Below are positions 26,801 to 31,018 of a stretch of 32,292 nucleotides of DNA, piece after piece; within the stretch, counting starts at the first letter, position 1, and the number at the start of each line of letters is the position of its first letter. The stretch comes from a virus, in the IMG/VR virus record IMGVR_UViG_3300017770_000081, positions 1-32,292 of that record; one strand, written 5' to 3'. The position numbers and the translations under genes were made by a program. Under the pieces are notes generated by a model. The model worked only from the letters and a program-made list of their open reading frames with translations. It had not been told where the DNA came from and ran no database searches.

Positions 26801-27469
26801 AGAAACATCCTTATTATATAATGCCTTAAATAAAATTTTATAGGATTGATCAGTTCCTTTACTAAGATAAAAATCTTTAGATTGTTTTATAAAAATATTT
26901 TGATTAAGATCTTCAGTTAAAGTTCTATTCTCTAATCCAGGAAGAAGTTGATTTTTTGTTTTGAGTAAAAATTGCTTTAAAAATAAAATACTCAGGTTCT
27001 CAATAGTTGAACCTGCAGTATGATCATCATATTCACTTTCTTCAAATATTAGTTCATTATTATTCTTATTACTCTTATATGAGGTAATTCCTACAAATCC
27101 TCTTCTACATCCAGTAAAAGAATAATCAGTTTTTCCAGTATATGTGATTATTTCATTGTCAATTTTAAGTAGTCCATAAGAATCTGGAAATCCAATTGTA
27201 CCTGTGGGAGATTCTGAGGGGTCTACTTTAATTGTTTTATCATAAAAACTTAGATCACCTTGAAGGATGACAGATTCAACTACATTTGTCGTCTCATCTA
27301 ATTTAATATACTCATCAATATTTTGAATTAGATCAACAGGTCCACTCTGATACTCTTGTCCGAGATAGTACTGCTTTAAAAAACTGGATACTAAAGGATA
27401 ATCTTCCTGAACATATTGAGGAAGTTGACTAGAAACAACACTGTTAAGTTGGACTCTGTTTTTTGACAT
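14849..27469 (-). CDS. 7: gp7-like baseplate wedge protein, extremely enlarged (4206 aa)
   Basis: Position between gp6 and gp8 matches T4 gene 7. Residues about 195-221 (DFYLSKGTDQSYKILFKALY) match the C-terminal third of T4 gp7 (DFYSTKGIEASYKFLFKVLY). The upstream helical region (QYVQEDYPLVSSFLKQYY) also resembles it. T4 gp7 is 1032 aa, so most of this protein is extra. Visible modules: 'Arg-Gly' modules at about 97-130 and 3136-3180; 'H-x-F-x-x-G-E-K-x-x-Y' modules starting near 596, 838, 952, 1686, 1855 and 3000; Gly-Gly-Tyr repeats (about 776-816, 1060-1160, 3356-3413, 3663-3690, 3963-4033); a YHYH-like domain (about 1250-1370); three ~100-residue repeats (about 2583-2940); two 'AHGL...FTC' units (about 3436-3521); and two 'NDI-x-Q-x-P' units (about 3270-3318, 3740-3810). 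The frame is intact throughout. The ATG lies 17 bases after the gp6 stop. Confidence 0.85.
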   Translation of the reverse strand: MSKNRVQLNSVVSSQLPQYVQEDYPLVSSFLKQYYLGQEYQSGPVDLIQNIDEYIKLDETTNVVESVILQGDLSFYDKTIKVDPSESPTGTIGFPDSYGLLKIDNEIITYTGKTDYSFTGCRRGFVGITSYKSNKNNNELIFEESEYDDHTAGSTIENLSILFLKQFLLKTKNQLLPGLENRTLTEDLNQNIFIKQSKDFYLSKGTDQSYKILFKALYNKDVSVIRPSEFLVTPSNARYEIVNQLVVEPISGDPENLDTATFYQDAYKFDKDINRAYAPITSVEKIEVGYGQTFYKLNYDGGYNRDIGVDGVEYGQFQVEPSTKVIGAVSSGATIFDVDSTVGFGTTGELYVTYNDTTTGVVSYTSKSLTQFFGVTNLSGIIDDATIVGINTFSYGRSKLNQDEIIKVRVSSVYNSVKLPKNTNSFVKGTTANVTTYGISENNFKTDKWEYNVSPHYGVDKVELVDKSDFTYAITLKSKHYLKIGNSIFVVLKDKTKVSSTVISIDNEKSCKIRGQGSLENSQVSSIQRKIQKGSSNTFPNITSFSTGVDNLYKNDDGEYIVASPSIPSYNSQPIEVTPRKVTFSGTFIGTELEITPGIEHGFYTGDAVYYAASTSDEKYVDSSGTVRTRQKRNTGLFNDGLYFISRVDGFTLKFAKSRDDINNGNFIDVESSTTVSDSIIQPYTSFEKTLKPQKLLRKIIDPKSQGVKSKTLPGTTGILINGVEVLNYKSEDVVRYGAIESIDILSPSNNIDVINPPNLIISDTVGAGATGHIAVSGSLREIRVLDGGFDYLSTPTLKIDGGNGAGAFGTVNMKMIDNSPEFFADEASAKVSLTNNTIGFATYHKFRNTEQVIYKTFDEECVVGLDTSALYFISVSDNVSVKLHPTQADALSGINTVNLTGFGIGKHALQSVNKKSIVSSVNIVNGGSDYETKKRTAHVTGINTSSNVITIKNHGYQNGEKIKYTVVGSVAEGLTNNTEYYVTSRDTDSFRLSAVGVSSDKEFYYRTKQYEDIKSVGLGTHVFNYPDITATLIGEVGISSVGTETFKASVQPIVRGQISSVHVENNGVGYGSSEILNYDRQPTITISSGKNAQVKPVISNGRIIQVIVLNSGTGYKSTPDLRIAGVGVGAVLIPIIVNESLSEIRVLEPGGGYDKSDTTITVETNSETENQPAFYSNLKTWRVNIFEKNTPFFTKDDGVVSPSNYELQYFHLYPPRVLRESTYSVNSEGDVLYGESDLRKVSSIEVDSDQHSPILGFAYDGNPIYGPYGYTTKTGGAVTQLKSGYSLDLKSGRPPLSIYPEGFFVEDYTHTKTTDVSTLDENNGRFGVTPDYPNGTYAYYMTVNDLQTEASGVFEKYKKPVFPYIIGENYYSIPDEFNFNPSSNQDEFDFKTSDLRRNTNPLNLIEETQEYPYLFIPNKFNQTAKINAASPGTIDSIGILTGGNNYKVNETLVFNNSRTSGDSAYARIQKIKGKPVSNISVATSSIGGVEIYPKSSGTYEVVCDNPHEFQNLDVIRITGLSTNASGIEGTYTVGISSNVLRLAGVGTTAVAIGTEGVTGLVTYFSVTGDILNTKVNDVLGIGTEKVKVLNVDFENSRLRVLRSVSGTVSAGHTIGKFLIEDSRNLNINTGITSTYKFTRNEEVYFDPSETVGLGTTAGIGIGSTLSFANPGAGITQKFIPTKTLYFKNHSFKTGDQLTYSTGNGGTGLYVQDETNVGVGTTLASGDKVFVAKVDDDLIGIATIRVGLGTTGTFVGVAASHRGSSTLFFKGVGVGNSHSFTTNHTVITGEIKKNTVTVNTTEAHGISPKHRVDVFVNPRTNNNITVKYNDHNRNVVFNPLGFSSTGINTSTGAINIPDHKFNGGEKVIYNVGIGSDVSEGLINENIYYISRVDDNNFKLSNNYYDATKDIPVTVGVASTGLTGGNINPINPPLSLYKDSTVTFDLSDSSLGYSVLGSNYPAFELNLYRDKDCKISWDKSDDSKIFEYSSLGQVGSAGAESILRVSSNLPESLFYKLDLVYNASLPSIKSEITTDDDVISGSELKIVSSGYNGNHRLIVGSTTSFLYDLSEFPESVSYASTISEIFYETDCTHTEGPIAKIDIINPGRNYYALPGISTLNSVSGDGAILEAQSSTIGSLKSVSIEDIGFNLPSDNTLKPRLLFPQSIRIEPLATLQSVGITSFGRGFSITPKLVVIDGKTKLPVTDVDLKMTLGSSEVKILKNTNGLSNLSPTIIPTLTDSGVGISTIEYFPTTKDALVTLSVGFSTVNSFPFAVGDKVLVENVSVGVGSTGQNYNSSGYDYKLFELTEVSSNLGGIGSVRFNMSNLFEEDEFPGQFDAVNSTARITAQKHFPLFQSSLVLNNYIIGETVDSESATGVVEDWNPITSIVRVSSNDNFIVGEKITGKSSKVVSIASSITSFETYLEYDASSKVVRGWQSDSGELNYNLQRLQDNFYYQKFSYSLKSEVPYDTWNDVVSSTNHTLGYKKFADYQLESTNSNQMSVGLSTELGSVDTVNDLSGFGNLNCVSDFDLVTENNINSGTISDEMIFTNRILTDYFESVGNRVLSIDDISGEFNSEPRLTPFSVVNTFNLSDARALKYVTYVRDKRYTQERQLLIVDLVHDGVKAYMNQYGRIETQYDQGSFDFSVTGTDGQLLFYPTKSTINDFNVTTLSYNISGIATVGTGVSYFGSGVLVDTSNTEVTSGSSSTIVSIASTYNSAKVLVSINPDSTQNDKFEMVELNVTHDGTTVELLEFGQLTTGGFDSFSGGAGLGTYSAAISGSNLEIDFHPGVGIATTCLVNTVQVALSENTSGIGTTKLQFAEIDGRTTSISASGTPGVTTVSQYGNDYDSAYFIAQVADTTNGRYQISELVVVDDYLDATNSYDTYFTEYGNIETSIGLGTFGTSIDSTGTVSLLFTPNASIATKVTVFKNAVTLDQDTTLGVAITFSNASIGGEFGTYEGTESDIKRSFGLTHETNEIFERYFTGNDSSVVNVTNNTITIPNHFFVSGEKIEYVHVGTASSAVGIATTSFVGASNTTFLPGENIFAVKVDDNNIKIAASAENALKEVPEIVELESVGIGTSHRFVATNQNAKIMVAIDNLIQSPIVATSVTTGLSTNTTIFENIVKFSGITSFFGSDLIRVGSEIMKIEGVGIGSTNFIKVRRGWLGTKVAAAGTHDLVTKITGNYNVVDNVLNFVEAPFGNTPIGSTTNPPDERDYVGITTSSTFQGRSFIRSGITGGSNDSYNKNYIFDNINDSFNGVTNQFALQQSSSNITGITDENAIVLINDIFQVPSSDKDYTLSESSGITSVTFNGTSPQTPLGPDVGISSFPKGGVIVSVGSTEGFGYQPLVAAGGTAIVSSAGTITSVSIGNSGSGYRSGIQTNVSVGVKLPDVTGSTIIPVGIASISAGNITSVAITTDRVFYAPRSISNVGYNSITGLTTVTTSTAHGLSFGEEIIVSGIAFTCDYSGSGPVNVSNAIYDNISGIMTVTTSSAHNLSTTGQKSDVILTGLAFTCGLDGGSSTHVYPRTTDPAYCGSKVTSVPSTTVFVINVGVSTVPTFYQSGGVAQPALIAPRSSNNSASGFDPASQGSTVLKIIDSTNFEINTGISTRTHFYARCGTVKKPIDIVIDDPVSYSNMRLFYSSSSAAGVGTEATIDVVVGNGSSVIDFEIDNTGYGYRDGAILTVAIGGTTGIPTTSSYYGNEFQVTVDEIADDKFAGWSVGTLQVLDNIEDLIDGARKDFPLKLNGAITSIVSSPGSKIDVQDVLIIFVNDILQEPGAGYVFTGGSTLTFTEALKIGDIVTIIFYKGNGDSDVIFRDVIETVKKGDTLQLKHMAGSQAQSLDEDERSVLNILSTGNVATNPYFGPGNTNDVTLVRPVTWCRQTEDKIIDGIPTGKDRELYEPVINPTAYIIKNVGVGSTAIYVDSLRPLFNPQNEAANLQFQDKIKFVAQEPKVGASATAVISGFGTISSVVISDGGVGYSTATVSFGYTSASRAFGTVTISAGGTVTGVAITSPGVGYTYTSVPTVLISPPGHTEEACSVNTYSGDNGIIVGFGTTAGPKFIFDIHIPYDSFLRNTVVAGTAVTITSIQSNDYFMIKKSNVGMGNTFDGIYEVSSVETLERDVVGISTTVKRLFVDATVVPSGYSTGITTSDTGFGDFSWGRIDVSSRDLTSSYTAYTSGITTSTRVIRTNFLKSKNYTANS
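15370..15580 (-). repeat. Gly-Gly-Tyr repeats near the C-terminus of the gp7-like protein
   Basis: Two adjacent coding units contain VVISDGGVGYSTATVSFGYT and VAITSPGVGYTYTSVPTVLI (about residues 3963-4033). They follow the same pattern as the repeats in gp14, with an intervening 'GTVTISAGGTV' strand. Other copies in this protein are at about 17230-17400, 16400-16480, 23990-24290 and 25020-25140. Confidence 0.75.
18650..19720 (-). repeat. Three tandem ~100-residue repeats in the gp7-like protein
   Basis: Three diverged coding repeats lie at about residues 2583-2673, 2703-2806 and 2833-2940. Each has a strand with 'Y-x-x-x-x-x-x-Q/K-x-E-x-x-x-L-x-V-x-H/D-D', then 'YGRIET / FGQLTT / YGNIET', then a Gly-rich turn and 'G-x-L-x-x-x-F-x-P'. 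Examples are IVDLVHDGVKAYMNQYGRIE, FEMVELNVTHDGTTVELLEF and ISELVVVDDYLDATNSY. I do not recognise a named family. Confidence 0.7.
23345..23720 (-). other. YHYH-type domain inside the gp7-like protein
   Basis: Residues about 1250-1370 contain HSPILGFAYDGNPIYGPYGY, then LDENNGRFGVTPDYPNGTYA with YYMT, then FPYIIGENYY. The order 'hSp-GfayDG-PIYGpyG ... NGrf-tp-yp-GtY-Y ... fPyiiG' is the pattern of the YHYH domain family as I know it. The family is named for a Tyr-His-Tyr-His motif; the corresponding site here reads TYAYYMT, so the histidines appear to be replaced. The assignment comes from reading alone, not from a profile search. Confidence 0.7.
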
Positions 27470-27486
27470 TTTATGGATTTATCGTC

Positions 27487-29556
27487 TTAGTATGAAGAAC
27501 TTGATCCTGAGGATCCAGATGTAGATGTAGTTGATGTAGAAGAGGTTGAACCTGTTGTACCACTTGTAGTAAACGCCCCACCAGTGGTGCCTGTAGTCCC
27601 TTGTGAGGTACTTGTAGTAGATGTACTACCACCTGCCCTCACTAGATTACCGTTTACATAACTTGGCGATACAATGTAGTTTGATGCTGATGGGTCTAAC
27701 CCGGAGGATATTTCATCAACAATCATTTCAACGTTGCTACCCCCTATATCTAGTTGCAAATAAAGATCCTGTAATCCGACAACATCATTGGATAAAGGAG
27801 TTGCCTCAACTTCTATAATTTGGACTCCATCTTTATTCTTTGCTGTAAGAATATTAACAGGATTAAGAGTTACAACTCCAGAAATATAATTAATAGTTCC
27901 AGCATTTCTTCTTACAATGGTAGGTGATTGAGAACCAATAGATGGAACAGTAAACAAAAATACCGTACCATTTATTCTATTAGTGTCGGGAAGGTCTCCC
28001 AAATACACCGGTTCATTAATACCCGCTATATTAAATCCTGAAGATTTGATATTGTAACCATTCATTGATTTAATATAGAATTCATTACCAAATCCAATCG
28101 AATATTCTGCAAAAGCATTAGTAACAACTCTCAAGTCTCTTCTCATTTTGACTGTGGTGATATTAGAAGTCACTGCTTCATGACTATCATCAATAATTTT
28201 CAAAAACTTACTATATTTAAATCTAGCACCATACTTATTCATTTCAGAAGATTCAGAATACTTATTTGCGTTATTCTGAACAATAGTAGACACTGCAGCT
28301 GCCGATGGTGCCAAGTTTGTGTTATAATAAACTTTACTATCAATTTCCAAATAAAGATATTTCAGATCCAAGATTTCCGGTACAATTCCTGCAACAGAAT
28401 ATTGTTTTAGTTTTGCTTTAATATTCTCTTTCATTAGATTTGGCAAGAAATCACCAAATCTTGGTTTTATACTGATAAAAACTTTACCATATTGAGGTGG
28501 AACTAACTCTTCTCCTCCAAAAACTGAAATTGACTCAGTTTCGGGATAAATTCTTGCTGGAATTAGTGTTTCATAGTCATTTGCAGTTAGTGCTCTGTTT
28601 TGAGAGGCATAAATGCGAGGTGCAAACTTTTTAATCGATTCAACACCTTCAATTGACTCACCTCCAGATGCCGTTATACCTGTTGTAAGTGCGGAAATGC
28701 CAGAAGTAACGACATAATCAGCAGAATTGCGATTATATTGAAGTCTTCCTGAGAATTTGAAGTTATTGACTCCATTTGCAGCATCTCCACTAGAAGTGAT
28801 GTAACTTACGGTGATAAAATTAGAGTCTTCAAGTTTTTTACCAAAAATACCATCTCCAAAAATGACTTGATACCTTTCATCGTCAACTTCTTGAATAAAG
28901 TAAACTGTTGAATCGCCATCAATATCAAATAAACTGTTTTGGATACTATATTTTACATTTCTAGAAGATTGTTGGTTTGGTTTAACAGAAACCGTCATTA
29001 AATCACTATCAATACCAACATTATCCAGAATAAACTTTTGTTCTGGGTTTCTTGCGTTATAAGTGAAGTTAGAACTTACTAAATTACCTTCATAAATGGG
29101 AATATTGTTGAATTGTGCTGTATCATTGACAACAGGAACCGTAACATCCTCTAAAATCGAGAAAACAAACGATTGAGAACCAAAAGAACTAGAAGAACTT
29201 GCTACAACTCCTTTTTGAAGGGTAATTGTTGATGGTGTAGGTGAAAGATTACCAGTGTTAATAAAAAATGTGATGGTAGCACGGGCAGCTTTCCTTGATT
29301 TTGGTGTATACCCAATATTTCTTGCTAAAGAAACTACATTTTCTCTTAAAGTTGCACTATCAATGAAAACTTCATTTGCAACCATGTTTGCATTGTATGA
29401 AGTAATATAGGTATTGTATGCCAAAACATCAAGAATTGTAGAAAGGTTAGACCCTTCAAAATCATAGTCTGTAAAACTAGAATTTTCCTTTAAATATTCT
29501 CTAAGTGTTGTTTTAACCTGATTAAAATCCAGGTTAGTGAAATTTGATAGTGGCAT
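27487..29556 (-). CDS. 6: gp6-like baseplate wedge protein
   Basis: This 689-aa protein is close in size to T4 gp6 (660 aa), the wedge protein that forms the inner baseplate iris and belongs to the baseplate-J-like superfamily. The N-terminus (DFNQVKTTLREYLKENSSF, then DYDFEGSNLSTILDVLAYNT) and the following helix 'NMVANEVFIDSATLRENVVSL' with GYTPKS are characteristic. A central baseplate-J-like part (FGDGIFGKKLEDSNFITVSY, about 230-250) and 'ALTANDYETLIPARIYPE' (about 318-335) follow. The last ~50 residues are an almost pure Ser/Thr/Gly tail. The ATG is three bases after the gp25 stop, and the AGG within the gp25 3' end serves as Shine-Dalgarno, so gp25 and gp6 are translationally coupled. 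Confidence 0.94.
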   Translation of the reverse strand: MPLSNFTNLDFNQVKTTLREYLKENSSFTDYDFEGSNLSTILDVLAYNTYITSYNANMVANEVFIDSATLRENVVSLARNIGYTPKSRKAARATITFFINTGNLSPTPSTITLQKGVVASSSSSFGSQSFVFSILEDVTVPVVNDTAQFNNIPIYEGNLVSSNFTYNARNPEQKFILDNVGIDSDLMTVSVKPNQQSSRNVKYSIQNSLFDIDGDSTVYFIQEVDDERYQVIFGDGIFGKKLEDSNFITVSYITSSGDAANGVNNFKFSGRLQYNRNSADYVVTSGISALTTGITASGGESIEGVESIKKFAPRIYASQNRALTANDYETLIPARIYPETESISVFGGEELVPPQYGKVFISIKPRFGDFLPNLMKENIKAKLKQYSVAGIVPEILDLKYLYLEIDSKVYYNTNLAPSAAAVSTIVQNNANKYSESSEMNKYGARFKYSKFLKIIDDSHEAVTSNITTVKMRRDLRVVTNAFAEYSIGFGNEFYIKSMNGYNIKSSGFNIAGINEPVYLGDLPDTNRINGTVFLFTVPSIGSQSPTIVRRNAGTINYISGVVTLNPVNILTAKNKDGVQIIEVEATPLSNDVVGLQDLYLQLDIGGSNVEMIVDEISSGLDPSASNYIVSPSYVNGNLVRAGGSTSTTSTSQGTTGTTGGAFTTSGTTGSTSSTSTTSTSGSSGSSSSY
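27490..27641 (-). repeat. Ser/Thr/Gly low-complexity tail of gp6
   Basis: Residues about 639-689 consist almost only of Ser, Thr and Gly (for example TSTTSTSQGTTGTTGG), ending in SSSSY. On the plus strand this appears as repeated 'gtagatgta / gttgatgta / cttgtagta' triplets. It is predicted to be disordered and is prone to slippage and length variation. Confidence 0.8.
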
Positions 29557-29559
29557 TTT

Positions 29560-29961
29560 TTACCTGGTTGGTTGCAAAACGAAATCTAATGATTGTGGTG
29601 GTATATCGGCACCAATGATGCTGTATACTATTGCTACATTCATTATATTTCCGTCATAATCTGGAATAACAAATACATCTGACAATTTAACTCTTGGTTC
29701 GTAGTTCAAAATAGATTGAACTATCTCGTCTCTAATATTAGAAGCAGTGACAGGGTTAATATTCTCAAATAAAAACCTGGAGACGCGAGAACCAAAGTCC
29801 TCATCAAAAAATTTCTCTCCAGGTTGCGTAAATACGATATTTTTTACTGAACGGGCAATTGCAGTCTGGTTTTTAAGCGTTACAAGATCATCATTCAGAG
29901 GGTTTCTCTGAAAAGTCATGCTTACATCTTTAAAACCTTGACTTACCCGTTGGATCGGCAC
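29560..29961 (-). CDS. 25: gp25-like baseplate wedge protein (GTG start)
   Basis: This 133-aa protein matches T4 gp25 (132 aa), the conserved wedge protein that nucleates sheath assembly on the baseplate and is shared by contractile injection systems. Key matches: 'FTQPGEKFFDEDFGSRVSRF' (residues about 44-63; T4 RKGSRPFDPEFGCDLSDQ), LFENINPVTASNIRDEI (T4 LFENMTPLTADTVERNI), and NYEPRVKLSDVFVIPDYD (T4 NYEPRIDKLAVNVIPVYD). The start codon is GTG at 29961. It gives the conserved N-terminus 'MPIxRxSxxFKD' I recall from cyanophage gp25, whereas the first ATG would remove 14 residues. No convincing Shine-Dalgarno sequence precedes it. A late-promoter-like box lies 21 bases upstream. Confidence 0.94.
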   Translation of the reverse strand: MPIQRVSQGFKDVSMTFQRNPLNDDLVTLKNQTAIARSVKNIVFTQPGEKFFDEDFGSRVSRFLFENINPVTASNIRDEIVQSILNYEPRVKLSDVFVIPDYDGNIMNVAIVYSIIGADIPPQSLDFVLQPTR

Positions 29962-29982
29962 ACGAATATAGCGATTATATTT

Positions 29983-29990
29983 TATTTATT
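29983..29990 (-). promoter_or_regulatory. Late-promoter-like box AATAAATA before gp25
   Basis: The minus strand reads TAATAAATAAAA. AATAAATA fits the cyanophage form of the T4 late promoter. The first TAA is the stop codon of the upstream 62-aa gene. The box ends 21 bases before the gp25 GTG and probably drives the baseplate operon gp25-gp6-gp7. Confidence 0.7.
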
Positions 29991-30177
29991 AAGGATTAGG
30001 ATCAAAAATTTCACCCTCAACGTCCAAATTGTCCTTTTTTGCGGTCAAGTCGTCGTTTTCAATCTCTTGAAGTACTTTTTTAACGGGTAATGACCAATAA
30101 TCAGAGGTTAAACTCGTTGTTCCCCATACTTCACGCATAAAATCTTTATTTCTATTCGGATAAAGTTCATCAGACAT
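29989..30177 (-). CDS. Small acidic hypothetical protein (62 aa)
   Basis: I place the start at the ATG at 30177, giving MSDELYPNRNKDFMREVWGT and 62 residues. It overlaps the end of the 227-aa gene by only 8 bases. A start further upstream at 30279 is possible in this frame but would overlap that gene by more than 100 bases and add a compositionally odd N-terminus. The C-terminus is acidic (DNLDVEGEIFDPNP). There are no recognisable domains. Function is unknown; it is the last gene before the late baseplate operon. Confidence 0.65.
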   Translation of the reverse strand: MSDELYPNRNKDFMREVWGTTSLTSDYWSLPVKKVLQEIENDDLTAKKDNLDVEGEIFDPNP

Positions 30178-30853
30178 TGGTGTTTTCCTCTTTGTTGGGT
30201 GATTCTTCACGTTCTTTAGCAGTTTTCCAAAAATATTCATCTTCACGACCCATACCGAGACGCTCAAATCCATTTTCAACTTGATAATATTGAGTTGATA
30301 CCTTAAAGTCAGGCATTTTTGGTTCGACAGGTGTCAAACTGTTATCAAAGATACGCATTCTATTGTTTGGATACAGTGCATATTGCCCATTCTCTAGTTC
30401 AATTAGATTATGTGACTTATGCTCTGCGGGATTTTCACTTGTAGCATAGTCAACTACTTCAGGATCTTGATGGTAGTTATCTATAGTACAAATATATGTA
30501 CCTTTTTGAATACCAAAGTCGCGAGTATACAATTCATAGTCCATAGAACCAATGAATTGTTTTGTAATGGAAACTACACCATAGTCCATACAGTTCCAAA
30601 ACTGTAGGTTGGGTAGATTCATATCAGGACTTGGTGTTTCAGGTGATGAAACAAATGCACTAATCGGTAGTTTATCGTACATTGCAGCATATTCAGGTAA
30701 ATATGTTTCAAAATAAAAAGTGCGCCCAGGTATCGACTTACACGATACCCAGACGCCTTTCACATATTCACCATGACCACTTTGGTGATCAGTCAAATAT
30801 TCTTTACGTACCCAGACCTCTACCGAGGGGAGGTTGCAAATAAGAGCAGCCAT
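30170..30853 (-). CDS. Conserved cyanophage hypothetical protein (227 aa)
   Basis: This 227-aa protein begins MAALICNLPSVEVWVRKEYL. It is rich in aromatic residues and short beta-strand-like stretches: GVWVSCKSIPGRTFYFETYL (about 33-52), LQFWNCMDYGVVSITKQFIG (about 83-102), and ENGQYALYPNNRMRIFD (about 152-168). I recall close relatives in T4-like cyanophages near gp25, annotated only as hypothetical. No signal peptide, membrane segment or catalytic motif is evident. The last ~30 residues are highly charged. A TAAATA-type box lies 21 bases upstream. Function is unknown. Confidence 0.75.
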   Translation of the reverse strand: MAALICNLPSVEVWVRKEYLTDHQSGHGEYVKGVWVSCKSIPGRTFYFETYLPEYAAMYDKLPISAFVSSPETPSPDMNLPNLQFWNCMDYGVVSITKQFIGSMDYELYTRDFGIQKGTYICTIDNYHQDPEVVDYATSENPAEHKSHNLIELENGQYALYPNNRMRIFDNSLTPVEPKMPDFKVSTQYYQVENGFERLGMGREDEYFWKTAKEREESPNKEENTNV

Positions 30854-30873
30854 TATGTATTAATGTATCTGCT

Positions 30874-31005
30874 CTATTTACCCTGCCCACGATAACGCTT
30901 TTTTGCTTTGTTGCGAGAAGTCGCGGATAGTAAGGTATATTGTGACTTACCTTGACGAGTTTTTTTCGGCTTACCTTTAACGTAAGTACCGCCTTTCATC
31001 ATCAT
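30874..31005 (-). CDS. 43-aa highly basic protein
   Basis: The minus strand from 31005 reads three consecutive ATG codons, then KGGTYVKGKPKKTRQGKSQY, and ends AKKRYRGQGK before a TAG at 30874. About one third of residues are Lys or Arg and none are acidic. AGAGG lies nine bases before the first ATG and overlaps the stop region of the glycosyltransferase-like gene, supporting expression. The composition suggests a nucleic-acid-binding or ribosome-like basic peptide. I recall short basic proteins with KGKPKKT-type sequence in cyanophages, but no function. Confidence 0.7.
   Translation of the reverse strand: MMMKGGTYVKGKPKKTRQGKSQYTLLSATSRNKAKKRYRGQGK
30875..30882 (-). promoter_or_regulatory. 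Possible late-type box GGTAAATA before the 227-aa gene
   Basis: The minus strand reads GGTAAATAG, 21 bases before the 227-aa start, the same spacing as the box before gp25. The last two bases are the first two of the TAG stop of the 43-aa gene. It matches only the TAAATA core, so it is weaker than the others. Confidence 0.35.
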
Positions 31006-31018
31006 AACTGAGTACCTC

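Noticed and set aside
14849-27469. The 4206-aa frame as a fusion caused by sequencing error
   Set aside because: Codon use, module types and strand stay uniform, no lost stop or start context is visible at module boundaries, and very large structural genes are known in cyanophages.
27470-27486. GATAAATC as a late promoter for the gp7-like gene
   Set aside because: It differs from the other boxes at the last base, is only a few bases from the start codon and leaves no room for a leader. The gene is more likely transcribed with gp25-gp6.
30178-30279. Longer N-terminus for the 62-aa gene starting at 30279
   Set aside because: It would overlap the 227-aa gene by about 110 bases. The ATG at 30177 gives the usual short overlap and a more phage-like N-terminus.
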